Assembly (NCBI GenBank): GCA_028287745.1
Contig: JAQBPB010000073.1
Location: 1-64,000 of the forward strand
Source of the DNA: Chloroflexota bacterium
GTDB taxonomy: Bacteria; Chloroflexota; Chloroflexia; Chloroheliales; Chloroheliaceae
DNA: 64,000 nucleotides
Direction: 5' to 3'
The notes under the pieces were generated by a model. It worked only from the letters and a program-made list of their open reading frames with translations, was not told the origin of the DNA and did not search any database. The position numbers were made by a program, and so were the translations under genes. Numbering within the stretch: position 1 is the first letter of the stretch; every line of letters begins with the position of its first letter. Positions 41,323 to 49,215 of the stretch are shown here, one piece after another.

Positions 41323-42675
41323 TTGACTAAACCTTTAGTGGCAATTGTTGGCCGCCCCAATGTTGGCAAATCCACCTTTTTTAACCGCGTGGTAGGCGAA
41401 AAAGTAGCGATTGTAGAAGATTTACCCGGTACAACGCGTGACCGGCTCTATGGTGATGGCGAGTGGAATGGCCGCTATTTCACCTTGATTGATACGGGCG
41501 GGCTGGAATTTGAAACCAGCGAGAATTATATCCAGGACGAAGATTCAGCGGACGAAATCGCCCGGCAGACCCGCGGGCAAGCCCAGGCTGCCATCGAAGA
41601 GGCTGACCTTATTGTATTTATGGTAGATGCGAAGACCGGCATTACTACCGCCGACCGCGAAATCGCGGAAATTCTGCGCAAGACCAAAAAGCCGGTCGTC
41701 GTGGCCGCGAACCGGGCCGATAGTGAAGAACGCCGCCTGAACGCCGTAGAATTTTACGAACTGGGCGTGGGCGACCCGATCCCGGTTTCGTCTTATCACG
41801 GTACCAATACCGGCGACTTGCTGGACAAAATTACCGAGAACCTGCCGGAACAGCCCGAAGAAGAAGAAGATAAAAGCATCCGGGTTGCGATTATCGGCCG
41901 CCCTAACGTCGGCAAAAGCCGCCTGCTGAATGCAATCCTGGGCCAGGAACGGGTAATCGTTTCGGATGTGCCGGGCACTACCCGCGACGCGATTGATACC
42001 GAAATTGTCGTCAACGGCGTGGATGTTACCCTGATTGACACAGCCGGTATCCGGCGGCGCGGTCATATTGACCAGGGTATCGAGAAATATAGTGTAATGC
42101 GTACCTTGCGGGCCATCAACCGCTCGAACGTGGTGCTGCTGGTTGTAGATGCCAGCGAGGGCGTGACCGCCCAGGATACCCATATTGCCGGTTATGCCCT
42201 GGAGCAGTCCAAAGGCATTGTGCTGGTGGTGAATAAGTGGGACAAAATCGAAAAAGATACCCATACCATGGACGAACATACCCTCAAAGTCCGGCAGGAA
42301 TTTGACTTCATGAGCTGGGTACCGCTGGTCTTTACCTCGGCTAAATTTGGACAGCGGGTTAATAAAGTGCTGGATCTGGCGCTGCACGTGGCTGACGAAC
42401 GCCGCAAGCGGATAGCGACTTCGCTGCTGAATAAAGTTGTGCGCGATGCGGTAGCCGCCCACGCCCCGCCTTCCAAGCCGGGCAAGTGGCTTAAAATCCT
42501 TTATGCAACCCAGGCCGATGTGGACCCGCCGACATTCATCTTTTCGGTGAACGATGCCAAGGCGGTACACTTTTCGTACGAACGATACCTCGAAAATAAA
42601 TTACGCGAGACCTTTGGGTTCGAAGGAACACCCATTCGGATGTTCTTCCGTGGTCGGGAAAACGAGTCTAAATAA
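41323..42675 (+). CDS. der: Ribosome-assembly GTPase Der (EngA)
   Basis: 450 residues with two tandem GTPase domains. G1 motifs are VGRPNVGKSTFF (residue 7) and IGRPNVGKSRLLN (near 190); G3 motifs DTGGLE and DTAGI; G4 motifs NRADS and NKWDKIEK. A C-terminal KH-like domain starts around 365. Der acts in 50S subunit assembly. In the first domain the NKxD motif is NRAD, a conservative variant. TTG start with AGGGAG ahead. It precedes plsY on the same strand. Confidence 0.96.
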   Translation: MTKPLVAIVGRPNVGKSTFFNRVVGEKVAIVEDLPGTTRDRLYGDGEWNGRYFTLIDTGGLEFETSENYIQDEDSADEIARQTRGQAQAAIEEADLIVFMVDAKTGITTADREIAEILRKTKKPVVVAANRADSEERRLNAVEFYELGVGDPIPVSSYHGTNTGDLLDKITENLPEQPEEEEDKSIRVAIIGRPNVGKSRLLNAILGQERVIVSDVPGTTRDAIDTEIVVNGVDVTLIDTAGIRRRGHIDQGIEKYSVMRTLRAINRSNVVLLVVDASEGVTAQDTHIAGYALEQSKGIVLVVNKWDKIEKDTHTMDEHTLKVRQEFDFMSWVPLVFTSAKFGQRVNKVLDLALHVADERRKRIATSLLNKVVRDAVAAHAPPSKPGKWLKILYATQADVDPPTFIFSVNDAKAVHFSYERYLENKLRETFGFEGTPIRMFFRGRENESK

Positions 42676-42773
42676 CCTGGGGAGCGTTGTACCGGCTTTA
42701 AGCTAACTTTGGGGAAAGCCGGTAAATCCCGGCTTTAGCCTATCTCTCAAGACCCTTCCTAGGAGAGAGTTAT

Positions 42774-43478
42774 ATGAACTGGCTGGCACTGGTCGTCCTG
42801 ACCGTTTTTGCTTATGTAATTAGTTCTTTTCCAAGTGGAGTCGTCCTGGGGCGCTTATTCAAAGGTGTGGACGTACGCCAGTTTGGCAGTGGCAAAACCG
42901 GTGCGACCAATTCCCTGCGGGCCCTGGGATGGCAAATTTCTTTACTGGTCTTTCTGACCGATATGAGTAAAGGCGCTATCTCGGTAGGCTTGCCCCTGTT
43001 GCTTAGCAGCCTACTTTTTAAGCAAAACGGCCAGGATATTACTCCCTGGGCAGTCTTTACCTGCGGAATGGCTTCGGTTATCGGCCATAACCACTCCTTT
43101 TTTATTGGCTTTCGCGGTGGAAGAGGTGTGGCTACCGGTATCGGACAGGTCCTGGTTATCTCGCCGTTAACAATGCTCATGGTCGCTATCCTGGATATCT
43201 GGATATTGGGCCTCAGCCGGTATGTCTCGCTGGCTTCGGTAGTCGGGTGCTTCCTGGTGGAAATTTTCCTGATAACGAACATATGGCTGACCCACCTGGA
43301 CCCGCGTTACCTGCTGTGGGGCTTTGCTATTACGCTTTATATAATCTACTCCCACCTGGACAATATCAAGCGCCTGCTGAATGGGACCGAACGCCGCCTG
43401 GGTGAGAAAGTTAAACCGGCCGAACCGGACCCACCGGTAATAGGAAACCTGCATTCCCAGGAAAAGTTAAGAAAGTAA
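42774..43478 (+). CDS. plsY: Glycerol-3-phosphate acyltransferase PlsY
   Basis: 234 residues, usual length about 200. Membrane motifs: SFPSGVVLGRLFKGVDVRQF, GSGKTGATNSLRALGW (the phosphate-binding GSGN-x-GATN loop), GHNHSFFIGFRGGRGVATG (the conserved GHxxP-like and GGKGVAT motifs; H and Phe-Gly-Arg variants). It acylates glycerol-3-phosphate with acyl-phosphate at the start of phospholipid synthesis. A hydrophilic C-terminal tail of about 30 residues is extra. AGGAGAG precedes the ATG. Confidence 0.95.
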   Translation: MNWLALVVLTVFAYVISSFPSGVVLGRLFKGVDVRQFGSGKTGATNSLRALGWQISLLVFLTDMSKGAISVGLPLLLSSLLFKQNGQDITPWAVFTCGMASVIGHNHSFFIGFRGGRGVATGIGQVLVISPLTMLMVAILDIWILGLSRYVSLASVVGCFLVEIFLITNIWLTHLDPRYLLWGFAITLYIIYSHLDNIKRLLNGTERRLGEKVKPAEPDPPVIGNLHSQEKLRK

Positions 43479-43546
43479 TCTTCCGGCCCAGGGTGGGCCG
43501 GTTTGGCTATTAACCATTATTTAATCCTTACGAAAACTAATCACTA

Positions 43547-44320
43547 ATGGAACTTATTTACGGACGAAATGCTGTCAGCGAAGCCCTGAAAAGCACCCGC
43601 TACGGCGCGAAAATAGAAAAAGTAATGCTGGCCGAAGGGGTTGAAGAAAAAGCCGGTGGCCCGGTCGCCCAGATTATAGAACTGGCCGCCCGCCGCCAGC
43701 CGCCTGTCCCGGTTAAAAAAGTAGCCCGCCAGGAACTCGACCGCCTGACCAACCAGGCTAACCACCAGGGGGTTGTCGCCCAGGTGCCGCCCTATATCTA
43801 TACCGACTTTGACGAATTATTACAGGCTAACCAGGAGAACCCGGACGCCCTTTTCCTGGTGCTGGACTCGCTGCAAGACCCGCAAAATTTAGGCACGCTC
43901 TTTCGTACCGCCGAAGCCATGGGCGTAACCGGCGTAATCTTACCGGAACGGCGCGCGGCTGGTGTTACCCCGGCGGTCCGGAATGCCAGCAGCGGCGCGG
44001 TTGAACACCTTCAAATCGCCCAGGTAGTCAACCTGGCCCGGGCGCTGGACCAGTTAAGGGAAACCGGGGTCTGGGTGGCCGGGCTGGAAGACGAGAAAAA
44101 GGCCGTACCCTATGACAAAGCCTCGCTGACCGGACGGTTGGCCCTGGTAGTTGGCAACGAAGGGGCCGGGCTGGGCCGGTTGGTCCGCGAGAAATGCGAC
44201 TTCTTTGTGAGCTTACCGATGCTGGGTAAGGTGGCCTCGCTTAACGCCGCCGTGGCCGGGTCTATCGCACTGTATGAGGCTTTGCGCCAGCGCCGGGCCG
44301 CTACGGCGTCTAAAAAGTAG
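43547..44320 (+). CDS. rlmB: 23S rRNA 2'-O-methyltransferase RlmB (TrmH/SpoU family)
   Basis: 257 residues. N-terminal L30-like substrate domain starting MELIYGRNAVSEALKSTRYG, then the SPOUT knot: VLDSLQDPQNLGTLFRTAEA (motif 1), LALVVGNEGAGLGRLVREKC (motif 2) and SLPMLGKVASLNAAVAGSIA (motif 3). RlmB methylates G2251 of 23S rRNA using SAM. The start has no strong SD. Co-directional with plsY and the MaoC gene. Confidence 0.93.
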   Translation: MELIYGRNAVSEALKSTRYGAKIEKVMLAEGVEEKAGGPVAQIIELAARRQPPVPVKKVARQELDRLTNQANHQGVVAQVPPYIYTDFDELLQANQENPDALFLVLDSLQDPQNLGTLFRTAEAMGVTGVILPERRAAGVTPAVRNASSGAVEHLQIAQVVNLARALDQLRETGVWVAGLEDEKKAVPYDKASLTGRLALVVGNEGAGLGRLVREKCDFFVSLPMLGKVASLNAAVAGSIALYEALRQRRAATASKK

Positions 44321-44348
44321 TTCCCACCTGACTTAGAGTAAGGAAATT

Positions 44349-44798
44349 ATGGCCGGAGCAACCCCCGAATTTAAGGAACAACTTCAAAAAGCCTGGGACA
44401 GCCTCCCCGCTGGGGCGGTCTTTAACTATCGCCGGACTTTCACCGAAGGCGATGTGGCCTTATTTTGCGGTGTTACCGGCGACTTCAACCCCTACCACCA
44501 GGACGATACATTCGCCGAACAAAGCTGGTTTGGCCGCCGGATAATTCCCGGCCTGCTTACGGGCAGCATGATAACCCATATGGGCGGGCTGATTGGCTTC
44601 CTGGCCCGCGAGATGACTTTCCAGTTTATTGTGCCGGTCTATATCGGTGATACGATTACCTGCACGATTACGATGCGGGAAAAGGACGAAGTCCGCCGGA
44701 TTTTCCTGGCGGAAGCCAGTTATGTAAACCAGGACGGCATGGAGGTCGTGCGGGCAACCTTTAACGGCTTTCCGGCCAATGTCCGCCTGGCCCGCTGA
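44349..44798 (+). CDS. MaoC-like hydratase (R-hydratase family)
   Basis: 149 residues, single hotdog domain with the hydratase-2 signature FCGVTGDFNPYHQDDTFAEQ (D and H are the catalytic pair) followed by FGRRIIPGLLTGSMITHMGG. It adds water to (2E)-enoyl-CoA to give (R)-3-hydroxyacyl-CoA, linking beta-oxidation to fatty-acid or polyhydroxyalkanoate synthesis. AAGGAAATT is close to the ATG. The next gene starts 18 bp downstream. Confidence 0.88.
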   Translation: MAGATPEFKEQLQKAWDSLPAGAVFNYRRTFTEGDVALFCGVTGDFNPYHQDDTFAEQSWFGRRIIPGLLTGSMITHMGGLIGFLAREMTFQFIVPVYIGDTITCTITMREKDEVRRIFLAEASYVNQDGMEVVRATFNGFPANVRLAR

Positions 44799-44815
44799 CC
44801 GGCAGTAAAACAGTT

Positions 44816-45907
44816 ATGACTGAAAAACACCAACCCGCGCCCCTGGTTGTGGTCCTGGGTGCCACTGGCTACACCGGCCGGTTAGTTACGGCCCGCCTGC
44901 TGCAGACCGGCCAGCCCTTCGCGGTCGCGGGGCGCTCTCCGGAGCGCTTAAAAGAGTTACAAATCTCCCTTAAACTACCCCCGAATATTTTGCTGATAAC
45001 CGCCGACCCTACTCACCCGGAAACCCTGGGCGGGCTTTTCCGGCCGGGAGTCGGGTTGGTTATCAACTGCGCCGGGCCGTACACCCTTTTAGGGGAGCCG
45101 GTGGTACGCGCGGCCCTGGAAGCCGGGGTAGATTACCTGGACCTCTCCGGTGAACAGGCTTACCTGGCCGGGATAATCGAAAAATACGACGGATTGGCCC
45201 GCCAGAAAGGCTGTGCGATTATCCCGGCCTGTGGGTTTGAATACACCATGACCAACTGGGCGGCAGCCCTGGCCGCGCAAGACCTGGGACCGCTGGAAAG
45301 CCTGTGGACCGCAACCGGGATAAAAGGCGTAAAGGCCAGCCATGGCACCCAACTTTCGGTGTTTCAGGCCCTGGCAAAGCGGGGTTTAAGCTGGAAAGAT
45401 GGCCGGGTAGCCGTCAAATTAGCCGCCTCCAGTCTCCGGCGAGTAGATTTCCCGCCGCCCATCGGGCCGGGTTGGGCCGCCTGGACCCCTTTTGGTGAAC
45501 TGGTTACCCTACCCCGCCATCTTGAGGTGCGGAATATCGCCAGCTATATGCGGTTTAACCCGTTCCAGGCATTTTTATTATGGTTCCTGTCACCCCTGCT
45601 GCCGCTGATAAGCCGCCTGGCCGGGCCGGTCCTTGCGCCGCTGGCGAAAGGCCCAAAGCCGGGCTACCGGGAAAACTCGCAATGGGCGGTGATGGCCCGG
45701 GCGGAAGGAACCCTGGGGCAGCGTCAGGTGACAATCCAGGGCCGAAATGTCTATGAGTTGACCGCCATTATAGCCGCCTGGTGCGCCGGGCGAGTATTGC
45801 AACCCGGTTTCAAATTGAGCGGAGTGCTCGGCCCGGCCCAGGCTTTTGACCCGCTGGAAGCCCAGACCTACCTGGGCGAGTACGGGGTGACCTGGGAAAC
45901 AACATAG
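44816..45907 (+). CDS. Saccharopine dehydrogenase-like NAD(P)-binding protein
   Basis: 363 residues. N-terminal Rossmann fold LVVVLGATGYTGRLVTARLL, VINCAGPYTLLGEPVVRAAL, ALEAGVDYLDLSGEQAYLAG and GCAIIPACGFEYTMTNWAA. This matches the saccharopine-dehydrogenase/trans-acting enoyl reductase family, which includes oxidoreductases of membrane-lipid tailoring. Saccharopine synthesis itself is unlikely. A hydrophobic stretch near 245 (AFLLWFLSPLLPLISRL) may attach to the membrane. Next to the MaoC gene, suggesting a role in acyl metabolism. Confidence 0.85.
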   Translation: MTEKHQPAPLVVVLGATGYTGRLVTARLLQTGQPFAVAGRSPERLKELQISLKLPPNILLITADPTHPETLGGLFRPGVGLVINCAGPYTLLGEPVVRAALEAGVDYLDLSGEQAYLAGIIEKYDGLARQKGCAIIPACGFEYTMTNWAAALAAQDLGPLESLWTATGIKGVKASHGTQLSVFQALAKRGLSWKDGRVAVKLAASSLRRVDFPPPIGPGWAAWTPFGELVTLPRHLEVRNIASYMRFNPFQAFLLWFLSPLLPLISRLAGPVLAPLAKGPKPGYRENSQWAVMARAEGTLGQRQVTIQGRNVYELTAIIAAWCAGRVLQPGFKLSGVLGPAQAFDPLEAQTYLGEYGVTWETT

Positions 45908-45916
45908 TGAATAATG

Positions 45917-46273
45917 CTGTGTAAAGCAAGATTTGCCACTTCATCCTTCTTCCAGGAAAGGCAACATTCAAGCCTGTCATTCCGAGCCAAGTCGAGGAAT
46001 CCGGGTACATCCTGGGTGCCATTGGCGTATATCACCTAACTAGACTACAGGTCAAGACAAGGTGGCATCCGGGCTAATTTTCGCCTTTACGGTAGCCCAC
46101 CGGGCCGCGGGTACCCTCTGGGTGCCTTCGCTTCGGCGCAGGATGACATGGCTCGAGGGTTGCCGATGTAGTTAAACAGAGGCGTGTCAAAACTTGCCTT
46201 ACGCAGCGCTCAGGATAACAATGCAAGATGGAACCTCCTATAATGAAGCAAAACTATGTTAAATCTTGCTTAA
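45917..46273. repeat. MITE-like inverted-repeat element, copy 1
   Basis: About 290-360 bp of noncoding DNA. The left end (GTAAAGCAAGATTTGCCAC, near 45920) has an inverted relative at 46195-46206 (reading back CTGCGTAAGGCAAG) and a second at 46259-46273. Inside are inverted modules: TGTCATTCCGAG on the left and AGGATGACATGG on the right, the latter reversing to CCATGTCATCCT. The same modules occur near 62200-62345. No transposase and no clear target duplication are seen. Many bacterial genomes carry intergenic repeats with a TGTCATCCTGAG-type core. Confidence 0.65.
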
Positions 46274-46309
46274 CGAAGCAATAATTCTCTGCCGGTATGA
46301 TTTAAACCA

Positions 46310-46338
46310 TTGACACCTTTTTAGAAGTGGAGTATAGT
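46310..46338 (+). promoter_or_regulatory. Strong promoter for the micro-ORF / RIO kinase transcript
   Basis: TTGACA (46310-46315), 17 nt, TATAGT (46333-46338): full -35, five of six in the -10. Expected start near 46345, giving a leader of about 75 nt to the micro-ORF. Confidence 0.8.
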
Positions 46339-46419
46339 ATGTCTAGCTAACCAATTGTAGGCTTTGCCCTGGATTAGCGGTGAAATAGTAAGTATATTTA
46401 AATCATAGGAGGTAATAAT

Positions 46420-46485
46420 ATGGCTGTTTTAACTTCTAAAGTTATCAGGTTTACCGGAGATTTTTTTAAGCATTTAAGGAGTTAA
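46420..46485 (+). CDS. 21-residue micro-ORF upstream of the RIO kinase
   Basis: ATG at 46420, TAA at 46483-46485, encoding MAVLTSKVIRFTGDFFKHLR plus S. It has a consensus AGGAGGT (46407-46413) at 6 nt, better than most genes in the window, and lies directly under the strong promoter. Its last codons overlap AAGGAG, the ribosome-binding site of the RIO kinase gene (TTG at 46490), so translation of the two should be coupled. The peptide is basic and amphipathic. It could be a leader peptide, a translation-coupling device or a small functional protein. Confidence 0.55.
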   Translation: MAVLTSKVIRFTGDFFKHLRS

Positions 46486-46489
46486 AGGA

Positions 46490-47461
46490 TTGCCCAGATA
46501 CAGAGAAATAACCGACGATAACGAAGATTATTCCGATTACGTCCAGGTCCGCCCGCCAAAGGTCCAGCTGGGGCCGAAAAAAACCCCTAGTGAAATACTC
46601 GGCGAAATAGTGGAAGCGACCGGCCTGGAAGACGGGTTTAACCCCACTTTCCAACCCGCTAAATACGAAAAAGTCTGGCTGCTATCCTCGTTAGGGGTAT
46701 TCTACGAGCAGCACCTTATTAATGATGTCCTGGCCCAGGTTAAGGGCGGCAAAGAAGCCACGGTCTACCGCTGCATGGCTTACCCGGAAACCGGCCTGGA
46801 ACTGGTCGCGGCGAAAGTCTACCGGCCCCGCCAGTTCCGCAACCTGCGCAACGATAAAATGTACCGGGAAGGCCGCGAGATGCTGACCGGGGAAGGCCGC
46901 GCCATCAAGCGCACCGACCACCGGATAATGCGCGCCATCGGCAAAAAGACCACTTTTGGTGAGCAGGTCCAGCACACTTCCTGGCTTCTGTACGAATATA
47001 CGACCCTGGAAAAACTGCATGCGGCCGGGGCGGCCGTACCCCAACCCTTTGCCGTTTCTGACAACGTGATCGTTATGGAATACCGGGGCGATTACCACCG
47101 GGCAGCACCTACGCTACAGGAGAGTGTTCTGCCGCAAAACCAGGCCCAGGCTTTCTTCGAGGAAGTCCTGCGTAACATTGAACTGATGCTACAACACGGC
47201 CTGGTCCACGGCGACCTCTCGGCGTATAACATTCTCTACTGGGACAACCGGCTGACCCTGATAGACTTTCCCCAGGTGACGGATATTCGCTCGAACCCGA
47301 ATGCTCGCTTTATCCTGGAGCGCGACCTCAAACGCGTCTGTGAGTATTTCGACCGCTACGATGTGAAAAGCGATTGGTTTAAGCTGGCAAAGGACTTCTG
47401 GGAGAAGTACGCCGAACCCGAATTGGAAGTAGAAAACTTGCTGGCGGATTTGAGCGAGTAG
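46490..47461 (+). CDS. RIO1-type serine/threonine protein kinase
   Basis: 323 residues from TTG. RIO signatures: LSSLGVFYEQHLINDVLAQV, KGGKEATVYRC (flexible P-loop), VAAKVYRPRQFRNLRNDKMY (Lys of subdomain II with the RIO motif), a hinge MEYRGD, catalytic loop LVHGDLSAYNILYW and metal-binding LIDFPQVTDI. RIO kinases phosphorylate serine and act in small-subunit maturation in eukaryotes and archaea. Bacterial members are known but poorly characterised. A winged helix is not obvious at the N-terminus, so only the kinase fold is sure. The N-terminal 60 residues are acidic. Terminator at 47483-47524. Confidence 0.93.
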   Translation: MPRYREITDDNEDYSDYVQVRPPKVQLGPKKTPSEILGEIVEATGLEDGFNPTFQPAKYEKVWLLSSLGVFYEQHLINDVLAQVKGGKEATVYRCMAYPETGLELVAAKVYRPRQFRNLRNDKMYREGREMLTGEGRAIKRTDHRIMRAIGKKTTFGEQVQHTSWLLYEYTTLEKLHAAGAAVPQPFAVSDNVIVMEYRGDYHRAAPTLQESVLPQNQAQAFFEEVLRNIELMLQHGLVHGDLSAYNILYWDNRLTLIDFPQVTDIRSNPNARFILERDLKRVCEYFDRYDVKSDWFKLAKDFWEKYAEPELEVENLLADLSE

Positions 47462-47482
47462 AACCCTATAACGTGAATATTC

Positions 47483-47524
47483 CGGCCCGTACTTTCAACT
47501 TTATGAAAGTCCGGGCCGTTTTAT
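47483..47524 (+). terminator. Terminator after the RIO kinase
   Basis: CGGCCCG-T-ACTTTC (47483-47496), loop, GAAAGT-C-CGGGCCG (47505-47518), then TTTTATTT. One mismatch in an otherwise continuous stem. Confidence 0.8.
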
Positions 47525-47625
47525 TTGACCCGGACTGGAAAACTAAAAGCCGCTGATTACGGGCGGCAAATATGCTACAATCAGGCAGGTTGTGAGATTA
47601 TTAAAACAGGTGGATTTAAGCATTC

Positions 47626-48354
47626 GTGAATCATTTTTTTGTTGAACCGGCCCTGGTGACCGGGCCGGAAGTCAGACTTGAGGGCGAAATCGCCCACCAG
47701 TTAAGCCGGGTGCTGCGACTGGAACCGGGCGCGACAATTCTGCTGCTGGACGGGCAGGGTTTTGAATACCTGGTCGAACTGAGCACGGTCCAGCGCCAGG
47801 GCAAAGCGGATATTGTTACAGGCCGGGTGCTGGAGCGCCGGGCCGCGTCCGGAGAACCCAGGGTTCGCCTGACGCTCTACCAGGCCCTGGTAAAAGGCGA
47901 GAAATTCGATTATATCCTGCAAAAAGGGACCGAAATTGGTATCAGCCGTTTCGTGCCGCTCCTGACCGAACGCTGTGTCGGGCAGACCGCCCGGCCCGAC
48001 CGCTGGAAGAAAATTATCCGGGAGGCGGCCGAACAATCGCACCGGGGAACCTTGCCGGGACTGGTCGAGCAGCCGCTTAAACTCTCGGAAGCCCTTGAAC
48101 GGATAAAAGCCGGGAACGAAACCGCCTTCATGGCCTGGGAAGAAGAACAGGAACTGAGTTTTCACCAGTTGCCGGACGGCCTGACCGAATTGTCCATCCT
48201 GATCGGCCCGGAGGGCGGCTTTTCTAAAAATGAAGCGGCCCAGGCGCTGGCCGCCGGGGTCCGGTCCATCAGCCTGGGGAAACGCATCCTGCGGGCCGAA
48301 ACCGCCGGGCCAATCGCCGCCGCGCTAGCTCTCTACCAGCTAGGTGATATATAG
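47626..48354 (+). CDS. rsmE: 16S rRNA (uracil-1498-N3)-methyltransferase RsmE
   Basis: 242 residues, GTG start. N-terminal PUA-like domain (MNHFFVEPALVTGPEVRLEG) and a SPOUT methyltransferase domain: YQALVKGEKFDYILQKGTEI, FVPLLTERCVG, EAAEQSHRGTLP, and the knot motifs SILIGPEGGFSKNEAAQALA and SLGKRILRAETA. It methylates U1498 of 16S rRNA. A neighbouring PrmA is common but absent here. Confidence 0.94.
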   Translation: MNHFFVEPALVTGPEVRLEGEIAHQLSRVLRLEPGATILLLDGQGFEYLVELSTVQRQGKADIVTGRVLERRAASGEPRVRLTLYQALVKGEKFDYILQKGTEIGISRFVPLLTERCVGQTARPDRWKKIIREAAEQSHRGTLPGLVEQPLKLSEALERIKAGNETAFMAWEEEQELSFHQLPDGLTELSILIGPEGGFSKNEAAQALAAGVRSISLGKRILRAETAGPIAAALALYQLGDI

Positions 48355-48555
48355 AAATTTGAGACAGAGCTTTACCGTTGAACGTAGTTTTCAGCACGTA
48401 GTTACAAAAGTTATAAGTAATAAGTGCCAGGTAATCCAGACAGGCACCAGGAAAACAAATAAGGAGCGAGGACCGGAAGCGAGATAATGGAAATGAGAAA
48501 GTTAAACCGTTTCGTGTTATCCGTTTAACGTGCTACGCTTTGCGGATAGGGGAAA

Positions 48556-49215
48556 ATGGGACAATCCAGGAAAATCAGGTTAGGGGTATTGATGGGCGGC
48601 GGAAGCCGGTTGCCGGGAATTGTAGACGGGGTTAACCGGCCAGGGTCCCTGGCTGAAATCAGCCTGATATTAAGTTTTAAGAAAAAGTCGGCGGGCCTGG
48701 ATTGGGCGCTGGAACAGGGCTTGCCCGCCCGGGCCTGGCGCTGGTCGGAGTGGAAAGCCAGCGGGCGCAGCCGCGAGGAGTACGACCAAGCGCTGGCGGA
48801 ACTTCTGGATGAAAACGGGATAGAACTGATCGTGCTGGCCGGTTGGGGACTTTTGCTCTCACCGGCCTTTATTGAGCGCTTCAAAGGCCGGATAATCAAT
48901 GTCCACCCGGCCCTGCTGACCGAGACTTTTGAAAAATATGTTACCCTTTCGGATGGGCGGTCTATCGAAGTCTTCCGGGGCAATAACGCGATTGAACTGG
49001 CCCTGGCGGCCGGGGTGGATACCACTGGTTGTACGGTCCACTACGTGACCGAGCAAATGGATGCCGGGCCGGTGCTACTCAAACAAGAAGTTCCCATCCT
49101 GCCTAACGACAATTTTGACAGCCTGGCCGAGCGTATCCATGCTATGGAGGACCGCTTGCTGCCGGAAGGCATTGAACTGGCTTGCCAGCGAATTTTAACA
49201 GGAGACCGGGTGTGA
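48556..49215 (+). CDS. purN: Phosphoribosylglycinamide formyltransferase PurN (divergent)
   Basis: 219 residues. Formyltransferase landmarks: LGVLMGGGSRLPGIVDGV, IELIVLAGWGLLLSPAFIER, GRIINVHPALL (Asn and His of the catalytic triad) and AAGVDTTGCTVHYVTEQMDA (Asp of the triad in the MDAGP region). Between them an insertion of about 20 residues (ETFEKYVTLSDGRSIEVFRG) replaces the usual short P-S-F-x-G-x-x loop, and the SGxGS phosphate loop is GGGSR. It converts GAR to FGAR with 10-formyl-THF, purine step 3. First gene of the purine operon; GTGA overlaps purD. Confidence 0.85.
   Translation: MGQSRKIRLGVLMGGGSRLPGIVDGVNRPGSLAEISLILSFKKKSAGLDWALEQGLPARAWRWSEWKASGRSREEYDQALAELLDENGIELIVLAGWGLLLSPAFIERFKGRIINVHPALLTETFEKYVTLSDGRSIEVFRGNNAIELALAAGVDTTGCTVHYVTEQMDAGPVLLKQEVPILPNDNFDSLAERIHAMEDRLLPEGIELACQRILTGDRV

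Noticed and set aside
41545..42570. 341-codon minus-strand ORF opposite der
   Set aside because: Shadow of Der's G-domains; low-complexity His/Gln-rich product with no family resemblance.
42713..42736. Hairpin AAAGCCGG...CCGGCTTT between der and plsY
   Set aside because: A stem exists but no T-run follows, so it is not called a terminator.
48361..48555. Possible short ORF with AAGGAG ahead of purN
   Set aside because: The frame after AAGGAG has no start codon at suitable spacing and no coding character.
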